20,479 nt of DNA from Choristocarpus tenellus KU-1152. Lineage: Eukaryota; Phaeophyceae. The notes under the pieces are model-generated. The model ran no database searches, had not been told where the DNA came from, and saw nothing but the letters and a program-made list of their open reading frames with translations. Shown in pieces: positions 11,108 to 20,479 of this stretch. Each line of letters begins with the position of its first letter. The stretch's first letter is position 1. The stretch is from assembly GCA_964200185.2 (NCBI GenBank), contig CAXNAD020000392.1, positions 1-20,479 on the forward strand. Direction: 5' to 3'. A program made the position numbers and the translations under genes.

Positions 11108-11369
11108 ACGTTGACGGAAGAATAGCCTCGAGCGGCTGCTCACTTTCCCCTTCCAGTACTGTTTGGGGGGATGATCTAGGGAGTCAGTTCTCGTTTAACC
11201 AGTTTAAAGGTTTGAACTTGGAATGTTGATGAGACGTTACTTGGTAGCCCTAACCTTAATGTTGTTAGCGACACCTCCATATATATCAACATCCTGAAAA
11301 GTTCTTTTTTTTCCAAAGTGATTAGGTATAGATTTTGATCAATGGAGTACTATAATTCTTCTCCAAGGG
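11108..11369. promoter_or_regulatory. Compact divergent promoter (carrier / F-box-like gene)
   Basis: Only 262 bases separate the carrier start (minus) from the next plus-strand start, so the two promoters must overlap or be one bidirectional element, if the plus-strand start is right. A tatatat stretch at about 11280-11287 lies roughly 85 bases before the plus-strand ATG and could be a TATA element. No matching element is obvious for the carrier. Confidence 0.5.
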
Positions 11370-14300
11370 ATGGGCCAAAGTGCGTGGGGTACTGTTCTGC
11401 CTCTGTCACTAACAGATGACCCGAGACCCCGTCTCGTAGTTCTTGCAATAGGCTTGGGGTTAGGATTGTGGTGGTGCCGACAGGATCAGGGGTCCAATAC
11501 CTCGCCGCCATATCCTACATCCAGGTCGTCAGTTAGATGGTCGCAAAACCCGAGAACATGTATGCGACGGTGAGTGATGGCGATGTTGAGATTTTTTTCG
11601 TGTATGGGTGAGGATATGCATCTCTGGGGATGTTTGGAATCCTCCCAACGTCGCAGATTTTGCTTACGGTGTGGGGAAAATGAGTATCAGTTCAAATTTC
11701 AAGACTGTGAGACCTCAAGTGGGTAGTAGCTTCAAGTCTCATATTCCCTGGTCTATGATCTTGTATAAACGTCCTGGGATAAATTTTTGATGTCTCATCC
11801 CTGCTGTAGTGGTCTTGTGTCTTCATGATCTCTATTCCTTCACGAAAATAATCTTTCTTGGCTCCTGATGCTAAAATCTGTGACTCTTAACCTGCCAATT
11901 ATGTTGTTAGTTATCATGACTGTTGTTAGTTATCATGACTGTGCACATCATGCTCAATCCGAAGCCCCCCACCTGCAATCTTGACACCGTGCATGTCTAA
12001 ATGGATACCATGGTTTTTGTGTTAAGATCGCGAAGGGGGAATCCCCAGTTCTCCAGGGATGGGCGACGCCGACTGCCCCAGGTGACTGCCAGGTGTGGAA
12101 AGGAGAAGAACGGTGTGTCCAGTGCTAGCGAGGACCACTACACACCTAGCCGGGAGCCTTACCCCTCGCAGGCTGCGCTAGGATCGCATGATGTCCTCGT
12201 GACTGTCTTCTCCTTTCTCGAGAGGTGATCGAATGGATCTGTCAGCTGTTTTCAGATTTGGAATGCACTTGAGCCTGATGGTTATGTTGCTCGTTCTGTG
12301 ACCAATATCTTGTTGTAGAAGGATCCACTTCGGGAACATCAACTCAAAAACAATTTATGGGCATCAACCCTAAATGAACTTCATACAACTGCAATGTTGA
12401 AGTTGACGTTTCTTTGTACAACCGTAGACGTGTAATTCGAGGATCCTCTCGTTAACTTTTCGGTGTTTCTTTCTTGCCCTATGCTGGCGTAGTAGCCGTT
12501 ACTGTTAAGCTTTGTGTTTTGATGGATTGATGAGACCTTGATTACTTACAGCCCTCTGGTTCCTTGTTGAGGGACTAGGGCTGAGAATCCCAAAAGTAGT
12601 GCAAATGCCTCATTGTTGGCTTGAAGGATTTAAGAATGGTTAAGAAAATTGATGTGGACCTTTCCATTTTCTGTCTGGAAATCAGAACTTGGTGTTGAAT
12701 ATCACCACATGAGATCTAATGTTTGTCCCTAGAGCACAGCTATATCGGTGGCCCCATCATGCTTTAGGTGTAGAATCCCATGAAATTCATAAATATTATT
12801 TGTTTTTGTAACTGTTTCAGCAACAGAACAACTCAGTGAACTGCTTTGTTTGCTATACATAGTGTAAGGCAGAAGGAAAACCCCTCTAAAAATTGTAGAC
12901 TCAACCCCAATAAAATACAGGTGGTACCTACTGATGCTTAAGCAACTAGAGTAAGAGATCAATTACTTCATATAAAATATTAATGTATACTTCAAGCATG
13001 GATTAGTGGACAAAGAGATATTGCTGGGATTCCCTGAATTTCCTTCTCACTGCACCGTTGTAGAGAACTGGCCTCACCCTATGCTACCAACTATTCTACC
13101 TGAGATAGTAGTATTGTTGTCACTAGACATGAAGCAGTGGATATTTGAAACTGTCGTCACACTGCTCCCCTCTTCCCTTTTTGATGATATCAAGTGTATG
13201 TGTATGTTTGTGTACTTTGTATTGCATGTATTAATCCTATTGCTTCTGCCTGTACATTATTGTAGAGGCAGTGCAGCTCACCATCGTGTGATTTAGAATG
13301 CGATAGCAACACTACCTATCCATGGCGATTTGGAGGGGAGCCCCTATAGTTGGAAGTGCAGAAAGCACGTGCAAGTATCGCGAGAAGCACTCAATCTGCA
13401 TGACTAGAGAGGTCTGTTTCGCTTCTCAAGGATGCCTCAACACCTCTCCACTCTTGAGACTCAAGTCAAAGCTGAGTGCCCTGATCCAATCACCAGCACT
13501 GCAACAATATTTAGTAGTAGTGTTGTTGTCTAGGCATGATGTATTTGGATTAGGGTTAGGGTTGATTTGGTTGATCCGCCAAGGAACTATGCATTGAATT
13601 ATTCTGGTGACATCCACGCTTGATGTATTTTATGTTCATTAGATGGTAATGATTGCACCAGTGTTTCAACAGCTCTGAATTGGCTAGAGGTGCTCTTTTT
13701 CTCCTGCTTGGTAAGAGTGTTGAGGTCCTGAATCCGAATGACTCCTATGTAGTGATAGCACGCAGTTTTTTTTTAAGGAATGTCGTTGGGAGGGAAGTTT
13801 GTGACAACCTTTTTGGCCCAACCAATGTATCCTAGGAGCCGTTGTCCAGACTGGGCAAATTGGAAGTGGAAAGAGGTAGTGGAGTATGCTCTCTTGAGTT
13901 TGGTTTGTGACATAATTTATTTGCAAGAAAGACATATTGTCTATGATTGGCTCAGCCCAGGCTGAAGTTCATTGTTGGGCTCAAAGTATCTGGGGGGAGG
14001 GTCTACATGAGGGTGTCCATTTGGGGCAAAACCAGGAAGAGTGCACTTACGTTATCCATCCAACGCATATAACCAAATCACACAAAAATCACAACATGTA
14101 AAAATGGGCCCAGAATGGACAGCCGCCACACACACACACAGATACTTTGAGCCTTGGAATACAAAGAGTCTTCAGGCTGTTGTTGCAGGGTTTTTTCTTT
14201 CACTGATTGATTCTGTCCCTACGTGTTTGGCTGTGGGATGACTCTGATCTGTGTGTGGTCCATGATCTTGGCACTAAATGAAGGAGAGGTGTACTAGCCT

Positions 14301-15277
14301 GCAGTTCTGTGTCTGTTGCTTGGAACCTGGCTGGCGTTGATGACACGTTGTGGTGAGAATTGTGTGTGTGAGTGTGTGTTGGAACAATGTCTGATTGAGA
14401 GGGAAGTGGTGTATTGCACCATTGTCAAGTGCGAAATCACTTGGTAAGAATTTTCAAAAAAAATTGTACTGCGCCTTTCATTAAATGACTACTGTGTGTA
14501 TGGTTGTCTTTTTTTTCATTTTTTATTGTTCTTTTAAATATCATCATTTGTAAGAGTGTGTATGTGGCATGTAATGGCATCCTGTCTGTAACATTCCTGA
14601 AATTGCTTGGAAGCAAGTTTTCTGTAAAACAGAAGTATGGTTACATTGAAGGCATTGATTCACTAAAAAAAAAAATCGGCCATGCAATATCGCTGATAGG
14701 GCATCTGGACTCTTGTTGTGCAGGGAGTCAGTGGGTTAGTGCAGCGTTTTGCATTCAACCTTTTCAAGCACAGGTTGGAAACGGTGTCCTTGCACTTTTC
14801 TTTTTAGATTGGAATTTGTCCATACGCCCACTCTTCTCATCCAAAGGTGTAGTAGAATGTACATAGAGACTCTTCCAAAGATAAGGGGATTGTATACATG
14901 ACACCCCTGCCATATCAAGGGCACATCCCCCCTTCCCGGGTTGCCTGATCAGAAGCAATTTCCACAATGCGTGTCTGCACATTATGCAGTGGCAAGCATG
15001 AATTGTGTGTGTAGGAGTGATGCCCATTGGCCAGGGGAGGGAGTTTAGCCCATAGTAGAGTCCTAGAGCAGTAGCATTATCCTGGAGTCACACATAGGGA
15101 GAGCATTCTGCTCGGTGTCTGGGTTCCGTTGCAAAATTCCTTTGGTGGTCTAATGGAAGAGTTATTCGCTTACATACAGGCAAGCACAGGTTGAGGGTCA
15201 CACCACCTTGCCCTTCCCCACAGGAAAAAATTCGCAACGACCAGTATGATCAGGCATACGATGATGAGATTTCCTGA
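11370..15277 (+). CDS. Probable F-box-like protein; exons 1-2 likely, later exons tentative
   Basis: Exon 1 (11370-11569) ends at a strong GTGAGT donor and encodes a hydrophobic segment, LVVLAIGLGLGLWWC, near residue 22, which could be a membrane anchor. Exon 2 (12027-12224) joins in phase after a gtgttaag acceptor, is GC-rich and basic, and ends LGSHDVLVTVFSFLE at donor GTGATC. That tail matches the first half of an F-box (L..dvL..ifsfL). The best continuation I can find is a 17-nt microexon at 13673-13689 (SELAR; a 38-nt form to 13710 has the donor GTAAGA), then 14724-14773 (GSQWVSAAFCIQPFQAQ), giving FSFLESSELARGSQWVSAAF, and a terminal segment 15224-15277 ending YDQAYDDEIS and TGA. All phases fit (519 nt, 172 aa). 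F-box proteins link substrates to SCF ubiquitin ligases through Skp1. Exons 3-5 rest on splice signals plus weak motif fit, and no substrate-binding domain is seen. The introns (457, 1448, 1034 and 450 bases) contain other small ORFs that I could not place. Confidence 0.38.
11902..11939. repeat. 19-bp perfect tandem duplication
   Basis: Two identical adjacent copies of tgttgttagttatcatgac lie in the first intron of the F-box-like gene. The unit length equals that of the duplication at 8757-8794, but the sequence is unrelated. Confidence 0.9.
13981..14004 (+). repeat. Dispersed element, copy 1 (tcaaagtatctgggggg)
   Basis: The stretch tcaaagtatctgggggg, followed after one A by gggtct, recurs near the right end of the window (20399-20426) with the same start, a longer G-run and the same following tct. 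Flanks do not align beyond this. It may be the edge of a repeat family. Confidence 0.6.
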
Positions 15278-15823
15278 TACAATGCACCCCTGGGCAGCTC
15301 ACGGAGTATGGTCAAATGTGGCAGAGGGTAGCACTGAAAAAGCTCTCCGTATGGCAGGATTTAGCAGGCAAGAGAGGTCATTGTGATAATTGTGACTGCT
15401 GAATCCTTGGTGATTTGTGTTTTCTTTTTTTGTTTGCCTGTATTGTATGGTTTGTTGGAGACATTGTGCTTTGTTCGGTACTACGTGGATTCACTTTTGT
15501 GTCGGGTCTTACTTTTTTTTCTGTCAATGTTATGTGCTCTGTGGCACTCTGGGTAGTTGAAAGGAAACCTGCTGAGCTTCGAAGCCTCTGTTAACACTGC
15601 ACTGAACAAACTCCCTCCCCTCATTTCCATATCACGTCATCCCTGGGCTACAGGGTTCTAGACTCTATCTATGATCACCTCCAGTCAGACTATTTTAATA
15701 TACTCCCCTGTTCTGTAAGTTCAAGACATCACCACACCAATGCACCTGGGGACAGCTTTAGGCATGAGAAATCGGTTCATTCCCATGTGGAGCCAAAATC
15801 ATGGTACAGGTTTCTTTTGACAG

Positions 15824-15924
15824 TCCGTTGGAGTGGGAGAGTGTCTGTTCAAAAGCTCCCTTCACAGGCCAGGACACGAGCTAGGCTGGTTGAGTATAGC
15901 CGAGTCAACTATTTGCCTGAGAAG
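15824..15924 (+). CDS. Candidate internal exon, unknown protein
   Basis: A pyrimidine-rich acceptor (tttcttttgacag) opens a 33-codon segment in phase 1 that ends at AAG|GTGCCA, a donor of the GTG type used by the firm genes here. The peptide includes RWSGRVSVQKLPSQARTRAR and VEYSRVNYLPEK and is basic; I do not recognise it. The frame stays open past the donor to 16017, so the end is uncertain. It could belong to the F-box-like gene if that gene is longer than modelled, or to a separate gene. Confidence 0.25.
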
Positions 15925-16217
15925 GTGCCACTCCCCTCCCCTCCCCTCCCGGACACATATGCATGGGCATGGATGTATTCCTCGAAGCCACACTACAAGT
16001 GCATTGATTGCTGGTAGAGGACCGACTTTGTAACAATCTCCAATCACACACTTGCCATGGTGCATTTGTGGTATTTCTTGTGAGCAGTTGACTGAAGAAA
16101 GTAGTCCTATTTTAAGTGTGACGCACCTGATCTCTATGACCATCAGGCTACTACCCTAGTGCTATCACACTTTTGTTGGGGGTTTTAGGGTTAGGGTATT
16201 TCCTTCCTTTTTTACAG

Positions 16218-16269
16218 GTGTGTGGTGCATAGTCCTCTCGTGATGGTGGTGAGGCTGTCAAAGCTCAAG
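16218..16269 (+). CDS. Candidate short internal exon, unknown protein
   Basis: A very strong acceptor (tttccttccttttttacag) is followed by 52 bases in phase 2 ending at AAG|GTACAC. The peptide is CVVHSPLVMVVRLSKLK. The splice signal is better than the coding evidence. Its phase does not join directly to the candidate exon at 15824-15924. Confidence 0.2.
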
Positions 16270-17185
16270 GTACACCTTCTGTTGACCCTAGTGCCCTGAA
16301 AGGTGCAGTAGCAGTACACCACCATAGTCAAATGCTCTTTCTATGTTCTAGGGTTCTCATTTGTGTGGGGTCAGGTGTATTCGTGCTGTATTTTTTTTGT
16401 GCCACGAGACTTGAAAAAAAATAAGAAAAAAATAGTGAAAGATGCTCATCGGCTTGTTCTCCTTGGTAGTCTGATGAGTTGGGTGTCTTGTTTTGAAATG
16501 TAAATTGAAGTAATATTGTAGTGGGAGCTGTGTAATGACTGGAATTACTAAATGGAAATGAAAGGACTGTTAAACTGTTTCAGGGTGTATCATGGAAACA
16601 GGGGTTGGCTTGGCTTGGCAGGGTGTGTACATGCATAGAAGTTGTGGATATAGAAACTGAAATGGCATGCAGAGAGTAGTCAGTCAACAGTAGATGTTAA
16701 GATGAGTTGTCACAAATGGTCACAGCCGCCTAATCCTCAACCTATACCCCCTGTTGCATTCCTGCCCACTGAAAGGTGGGAGTGTTTGTAGCATACCTTA
16801 TGATCCGATGTTGCTGGGACTATTGGACAGATCTAGTACAACTCTCTGAGGGAGGATTTTCCAGTGGTGGGGAGGGGGGGTCTTGTAGAGGCGCACATGG
16901 ACAAGAGGAGACCTTGATGTGGCCACCCTGGGCTAGCATGAGTGCAGTTCTGAAGGGCTATTTTCACCTCTATGCTTCTACCAGACCATTCAACCGGAAG
17001 GTGAAGTTCTGCAATTGTTTCTGTAGGCTGTACTTTTTGTTTATTCAAACATGCTGATTGGTTGAGGACACTTGTGGTGGGTGGTGATGATTGGTCAACT
17101 GTCGATTGTGAAGAGCATGCGCTTTCAAGTCCTGTCTTCCTTAGTGAGCCATTGTGTTTTAACCCACCTTCTGCATTGGCGGTGC

Positions 17186-17569
17186 TCATCGACATGAGTT
17201 TCTGGGTACAAACAAGGCTTTGCTCTCTTTAAAGTGGAAATCGTCATAGGTGCGAAGTCTGTTGATTTGATTAATATGAAATAAATGGATCATTAAATAA
17301 AATATTAGTAAGAAGTTTTTTTCAAGTTTTGATGTATGGGGTGTGTGAAAACCTTGAGTAAATCTACTTTGTATTATTTGCTTGTCCAGTGTGTACTCAA
17401 TGGAGGGCATCTCATCTTCACATAAATGTGTCTCAAAGGAAAAGAGTAACTCCTGTATAATTGTAATTAATTGGTCGAAACCTATTTTTGTGTACTTCGA
17501 TAGTATCTGTTTGGAATGGCATTTGTCCCCCATGTTGCCTCCCTGATTCTTCAGTTTCGGGTACGTCAA
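17186..17569 (-). other. AT-rich 127-codon ORF, status unknown
   Basis: An uninterrupted minus-strand frame has mixed, non-repetitive composition (for example FDQLITIIQELLFSFETHL and RLRTYDDFHFKESKALFVP). The underlying DNA is visibly more AT-rich than the firm exons in this window. In such DNA, stop codons should be frequent, so the length is mildly notable. I recognise no family, and no splice or start context sets it apart. Confidence 0.15.
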
Positions 17570-17743
17570 AAAGTATGTGGGTGGAAGGTTAATAGACTAG
17601 TCCACCAATCAAATTGGTTAATGCTTGTGTGTGTACCTTTAGGTAAGTGGGTCATCCAGAGACAAGGATCTCATGATGAGCTGCAAAAACCCTTTCTGTC
17701 TTGCCCTTTCCCTCTATTCTTGATTTTCCTTGCTGAACTGTAG

Positions 17744-17944
17744 GACAACAGTGGGTTTTTACTTCATGCTCCTCAAGAGGTGAAAGGCAAGCTCATCAGT
17801 GCTGAAGACATACAAGATCAAATTGAGGAGCCAGGACTGTGCATCCCATGCAACCACAAAACATACAAGGAAGTCAAGGATGCTGCACTAGGCAAGGAGA
17901 GGGGAGGCAGGGCTTGGCCTTGGAAGGGTTGTACACTGCCTTGA
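17744..17944 (+). CDS. Candidate exon of an unidentified gene
   Basis: A long pyrimidine tract (tgccctttccctctattcttgattttccttgctgaactgtag) precedes 66 sense codons and TGA. The in-frame TAG just before the start is part of the acceptor, so the open frame begins exactly at the splice site. The peptide looks like folded protein: EVKGKLISAEDIQDQIEEPG, then a Cys-rich turn CIPCNHKTYKEVKDAALGKE and AWPWKGC. I do not recognise the family. It may be a terminal exon, or may leave by a later donor near AAG|GGTTGT if the final residues are not coding. No upstream exon in matching phase was identified. Confidence 0.4.
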   Translation, partial: DNSGFLLHAPQEVKGKLISAEDIQDQIEEPGLCIPCNHKTYKEVKDAALGKERGGRAWPWKGCTLP

Positions 17945-18093
17945 TGAGTGGGCATGGTTTTTGGCGAGGTACCCTAGAAAGACAAAATATTGCGCTTGGT
18001 GGTTTGGGTACACACACTGGGAACCCTCATATAGAACAAGCACATGACCTCTAGTACAACATTCTGTGGTTTTGTGTTTGTGGTTGAGGTTAG

Positions 18094-18213
18094 GTGCTTA
18101 GAGAAGTTACCCAGAGGCTGTTAATACTTGGTAAGGACTTGAGACAATTCAATGAGGATGGGGAGATGATTTCAATGTGCTCTGGATATCATACTTATCT
18201 TGGGGCAGTTTGA
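18094..18213 (+). CDS. Candidate exon, unknown protein
   Basis: After a ttgaggttag acceptor, 39 sense codons run to TGA with peptide VLREVTQRLLILGKDLRQF followed by NEDGEMISMCSGYHTYLGAV. A consensus-like donor GTAAGG lies within it at 18131, so it could instead be a 37-nt internal exon. It cannot follow 17744-17944 unless that exon ends before its stop. Confidence 0.25.
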   Translation: MLREVTQRLLILGKDLRQFNEDGEMISMCSGYHTYLGAV

Positions 18214-18780
18214 CTATTTGTATGGAGTAGTAGTAGATGTGCACACTTATTTATTTTCATTTTTTGTAGTACACTATCTTTATGGAGTGTGAAAGCTGCC
18301 AGAAATATTCACACCTGGCCCTACGCAATTGTATTATTTGAAGGTCTTTTTAGGTAGCAGAATATGTTAGATCCACTTGTTACCAAAGGTGAGTACATAG
18401 AGCAATCTACAAGGACTATGTGTAGAGATAATTTATTGCTGTGCTAAACTGGTTCTTGATGTTCTCAAATGTACAAGTTTGTTTCCTGGCAATAGCAAAG
18501 ATGAAAATAAACAGAGTTCTATTTAATATTTCCTTTCCAAGGTTAATGCATGACTGTGCTCAAGAGTCCTACACTCATTTTATATACTCTAGTAGATATA
18601 TTACTACATAGTTCATTATTCCATAGTCAAACAGATGTGCAAGTGATGTCTCGCTGGCTCCCCCAACTTTTTATCCAATGATCCTGTATTCTTGTGTTTA
18701 ATCAGTAACTGATCTGGAAAAGGTCCTTGTTCATTGCATCATTTACAAAGAGCATAGTGAGATATAATTGCATTGTGCAG

Positions 18781-18863
18781 AGTCAGCTTTGAAAGGAACT
18801 CCTTTGTTTCTCTATAACCTAGTGGAAGATGATATGCAGAATGGTATCATTTACACAGCTACA
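18781..18863 (+). CDS. Candidate exon with DCD-domain-like signature
   Basis: After acceptor ttgcattgtgcag the frame reads SALKGTPLFLYNLVEDDMQ then NGIIYTAT, ending at ACA|GTGATA; the frame remains open to a TAA at 18891-18893. The run G-T-P-L-F-L-Y-N followed about ten residues later by G-I-hydrophobic-x-x-A-T is like the central part of the plant/protist DCD (development and cell death) domain, where it is usually followed by a conserved FPAQV stretch. I cannot find that, nor the N-terminal FGLP part, in nearby frames, so the match covers only about 25 residues and may be chance. Confidence 0.28.
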
Positions 18864-18899
18864 GTGATAGTATCCATGGTATATTGGTTTTAATATATC

Positions 18900-20479
18900 C
18901 CAGGTTTTAAACCACTACAATCATGAAGGGTGTAGCCCTGAAGCAACCAGACAAAAAAAAAAATCGCCTTCAAGAAGTGCAATCATTAAAAAAAAATGTA
19001 ATAGGGAATGCCAACCACTGGAAGATGTTACCATAGGAATTACTCAGAAGCATGTCAAGGATGTGCAAACATTGATCCATATAAACATGGTTGTGAGAAC
19101 CAACTGCACTGAATTATTGCATACTCAACATAAATACATATGTGGCCTACTATTTAAAACAATTTTTTGTTGGTACCTTGTGGCTGTTTTGGTTGAACTT
19201 CATCTCCTGAACCTGCAAAACAAAAGATGATCAATGACCAACCAGTACATCCACAAAACCTCCGAAAGACTGCTTAATACACATCCCATGTATTTGAACA
19301 GATTGGTGTTGATGGTGAGTGTCCTCTATTTGTGTTGTTGGGTTCCATTGCTCATTCTAACAACACTGAAAAGGATACACAATGTGCAATGGCAATAGAT
19401 ACAACACAGAAAAAAAAAAGTACTTGGCAGATATCTTAGGCATCAAACTTCCATGGAGTTGCTCCACTTGAGGAGTCAGTTCCATTGCTCATGCTTGACA
19501 AAAGATGTAGTCTTTCATAAAGTGAGCAGTAGAAGATCTTACACAGATTAGTTTGGGTTTTTTAACAAGATGGGCTCCGGAGTACACGATCCTTAAATGA
19601 TTTTCGAAGAAATATTGTTGACAGTTCACTTGAAACACCACATTTGTCCAGGGTATTGGGGTAGCAAAGGAGTGACAACAACGTATTGTAGATGGCAATA
19701 CACACAGCCTTTCATGAGTCTAGATGCCACCCGGAACCAACACCTTCTATGAAAAACTCTACTGCCTACTCCTATGACAATTCTATAGATGGGCATGTCA
19801 AGAATTGTTCAGAGCACGATGTTATGTGAGAGGGAGTGGGAGCAAGTCTGATAACTAATGCCTATGTATCAACATTGAGGGACATGAAACCAACATACCA
19901 ATGATACAACCTACAACTCACAATAGAGCTAGCATCATACATACACTTCACCTCCCCATCCCCAACCGCCTCAACATTTTCATTATTCCCTTACACATCT
20001 GCTGCCATGATGACATGTACAAAGGGATGCAAATGGGGGTTGCTTCACAATTGTGTTATCTTTCTCAACATCAAATGTCACATCTGTCTATGGGGCGGTA
20101 ACTGCATTTACTTCTTTAATGTATACAAATGGTAGTCTACATCCAACTGGCAATCCTGTTATCACCACGGTTCAGCTCAAACACTTGCAGTACCTGGGTA
20201 ACATGCACACCCAAATTATCCTTGTGTGTGACCAACTGAGGAATCACCTGATCATGCTTGTTGCAAGTGCCACATGTTGCACAACACATAACCAAGAACA
20301 ATTCAGGTCTCAAAAGCAAACCACCATCATACTTACAGAAAACAGCTTAGAGCTCTTCATCACTTGAGCCTGTCAGTAGGAGAACTACGTAAGGTGGGTC
20401 AAAGTATCTGGGGGGGGGGGGGGTCTGGCATGCCGACTCCAGGGGTTGGGTGTTGAGGCTCATGCACTTGCCCCTTGTC
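18900..20479. other. No supported gene to the right edge
   Basis: A-runs, scattered repeats and overlapping ORFs on both strands are present. The longest, 20053-20367 (plus), overlaps an open minus-strand frame at 20137-20319 with a plausible acceptor upstream of it; neither resembles a known family and I cannot choose between them. A 14-base G-run is at 20410-20423. Confidence 0.5.
20399..20426 (+). repeat. Dispersed element, copy 2, with 14-base G-run
   Basis: Same tcaaagtatctggg...tct element as at 13981-14004, here with an uninterrupted run of 14 G (20410-20423). It lies close to the window edge, so its full extent to the right is limited by the available sequence. Confidence 0.6.

Larger units (their letters stand above)
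15278..17743. other. Region without a resolved gene
   Basis: Two short plus-strand segments behind good acceptors (15824-15924 and 16218-16269) are listed separately. A minus-strand ORF at 16833-17195 is Ser/Thr-rich with no recognisable family, and an AT-rich one at 17186-17569 is listed separately. The rest shows T- and G-rich runs and no coding signal that I trust. Confidence 0.5.

Noticed and set aside
12225-12430. Stop-codon readthrough or alternative genetic code after FSFLER
   Set aside because: The firm genes here end normally at TAA and TAG and use no in-frame stops; splicing or decay explains the segment better. Kept only as an alternative in the findings.
13550-13563. Telomere-like ttagggttagggtt, and ttttagggttagggt at 16183-16197
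   Set aside because: Only two repeat units at each place, in DNA rich in gggtta-like words; not evidence of a chromosome end.
15929-15950. ctccc repeats as a possible CRISPR or structured array
   Set aside because: It is a simple pyrimidine microsatellite with no spacers; CRISPR is not expected in this eukaryotic context.
20053-20367. 104-codon plus-strand ORF and the overlapping minus-strand frame at 20137-20319
   Set aside because: Both strands are open over the same bases and neither resembles a known family, so neither can be called.

Overview
This is a stretch of eukaryotic nuclear DNA. No long ORF covers a whole gene. Instead, conserved protein blocks lie on short segments that join in phase across GT...AG introns of about 0.17-1.1 kb. 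Three genes can be assembled with good confidence, a fourth only in outline, and the right third holds scattered candidate exons that I could not join. Coding segments look richer in GC than the AT-leaning, microsatellite-rich background. The mix (a membrane-anchored TcdA/Tcd-type dehydratase, a PTPMT1-type phosphatase, a mitochondrial carrier, and introns with GTG-type donors) suggests an alga or other protist, or a fungus-like eukaryote. I cannot name the lineage from sequence alone.

Layout. Positions 1-825 show no coding. Positions 826-3235 (minus) hold four exons of a tRNA threonylcarbamoyladenosine dehydratase, whose C-terminal exons must lie left of the window. Positions 3236-3888 form a shared upstream region. 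Positions 3889-6505 (plus) hold a complete five-exon PTPMT1-like dual-specificity phosphatase. Positions 6506-8194 form a gene-free convergent spacer. Positions 8195-11107 (minus) hold a complete five-exon mitochondrial carrier of the carnitine/basic amino acid branch (320 aa). Positions 11108-11369 form a second, compact divergent promoter. From 11370 (plus) a probable F-box-like protein begins; its first two exons are reasonable, and its later exons to 15277 are tentative. Positions 15278-18900 hold isolated open segments behind good splice acceptors, including one with a DCD-domain-like G-T-P-L-F-L-Y-N signature. Positions 18900-20479 show nothing I can support.

Working together. The four genes form two head-to-head pairs, which meet tail-to-tail in the middle. 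Three of the products belong to families that usually act at mitochondria: Tcd-type dehydratase at the outer membrane in yeast, PTPMT1 at the inner membrane, and SLC25 carriers in the inner membrane. That is a suggestive neighbourhood, not proof of joint function. The most unusual sequence-level signals are the strong bias for GTG at intron starts, several perfect short tandem duplications (13, 19, 19 and 47 bp units), a dispersed 'tcaaagtatctgggggg' element, and the unresolved gene or genes of the right third.
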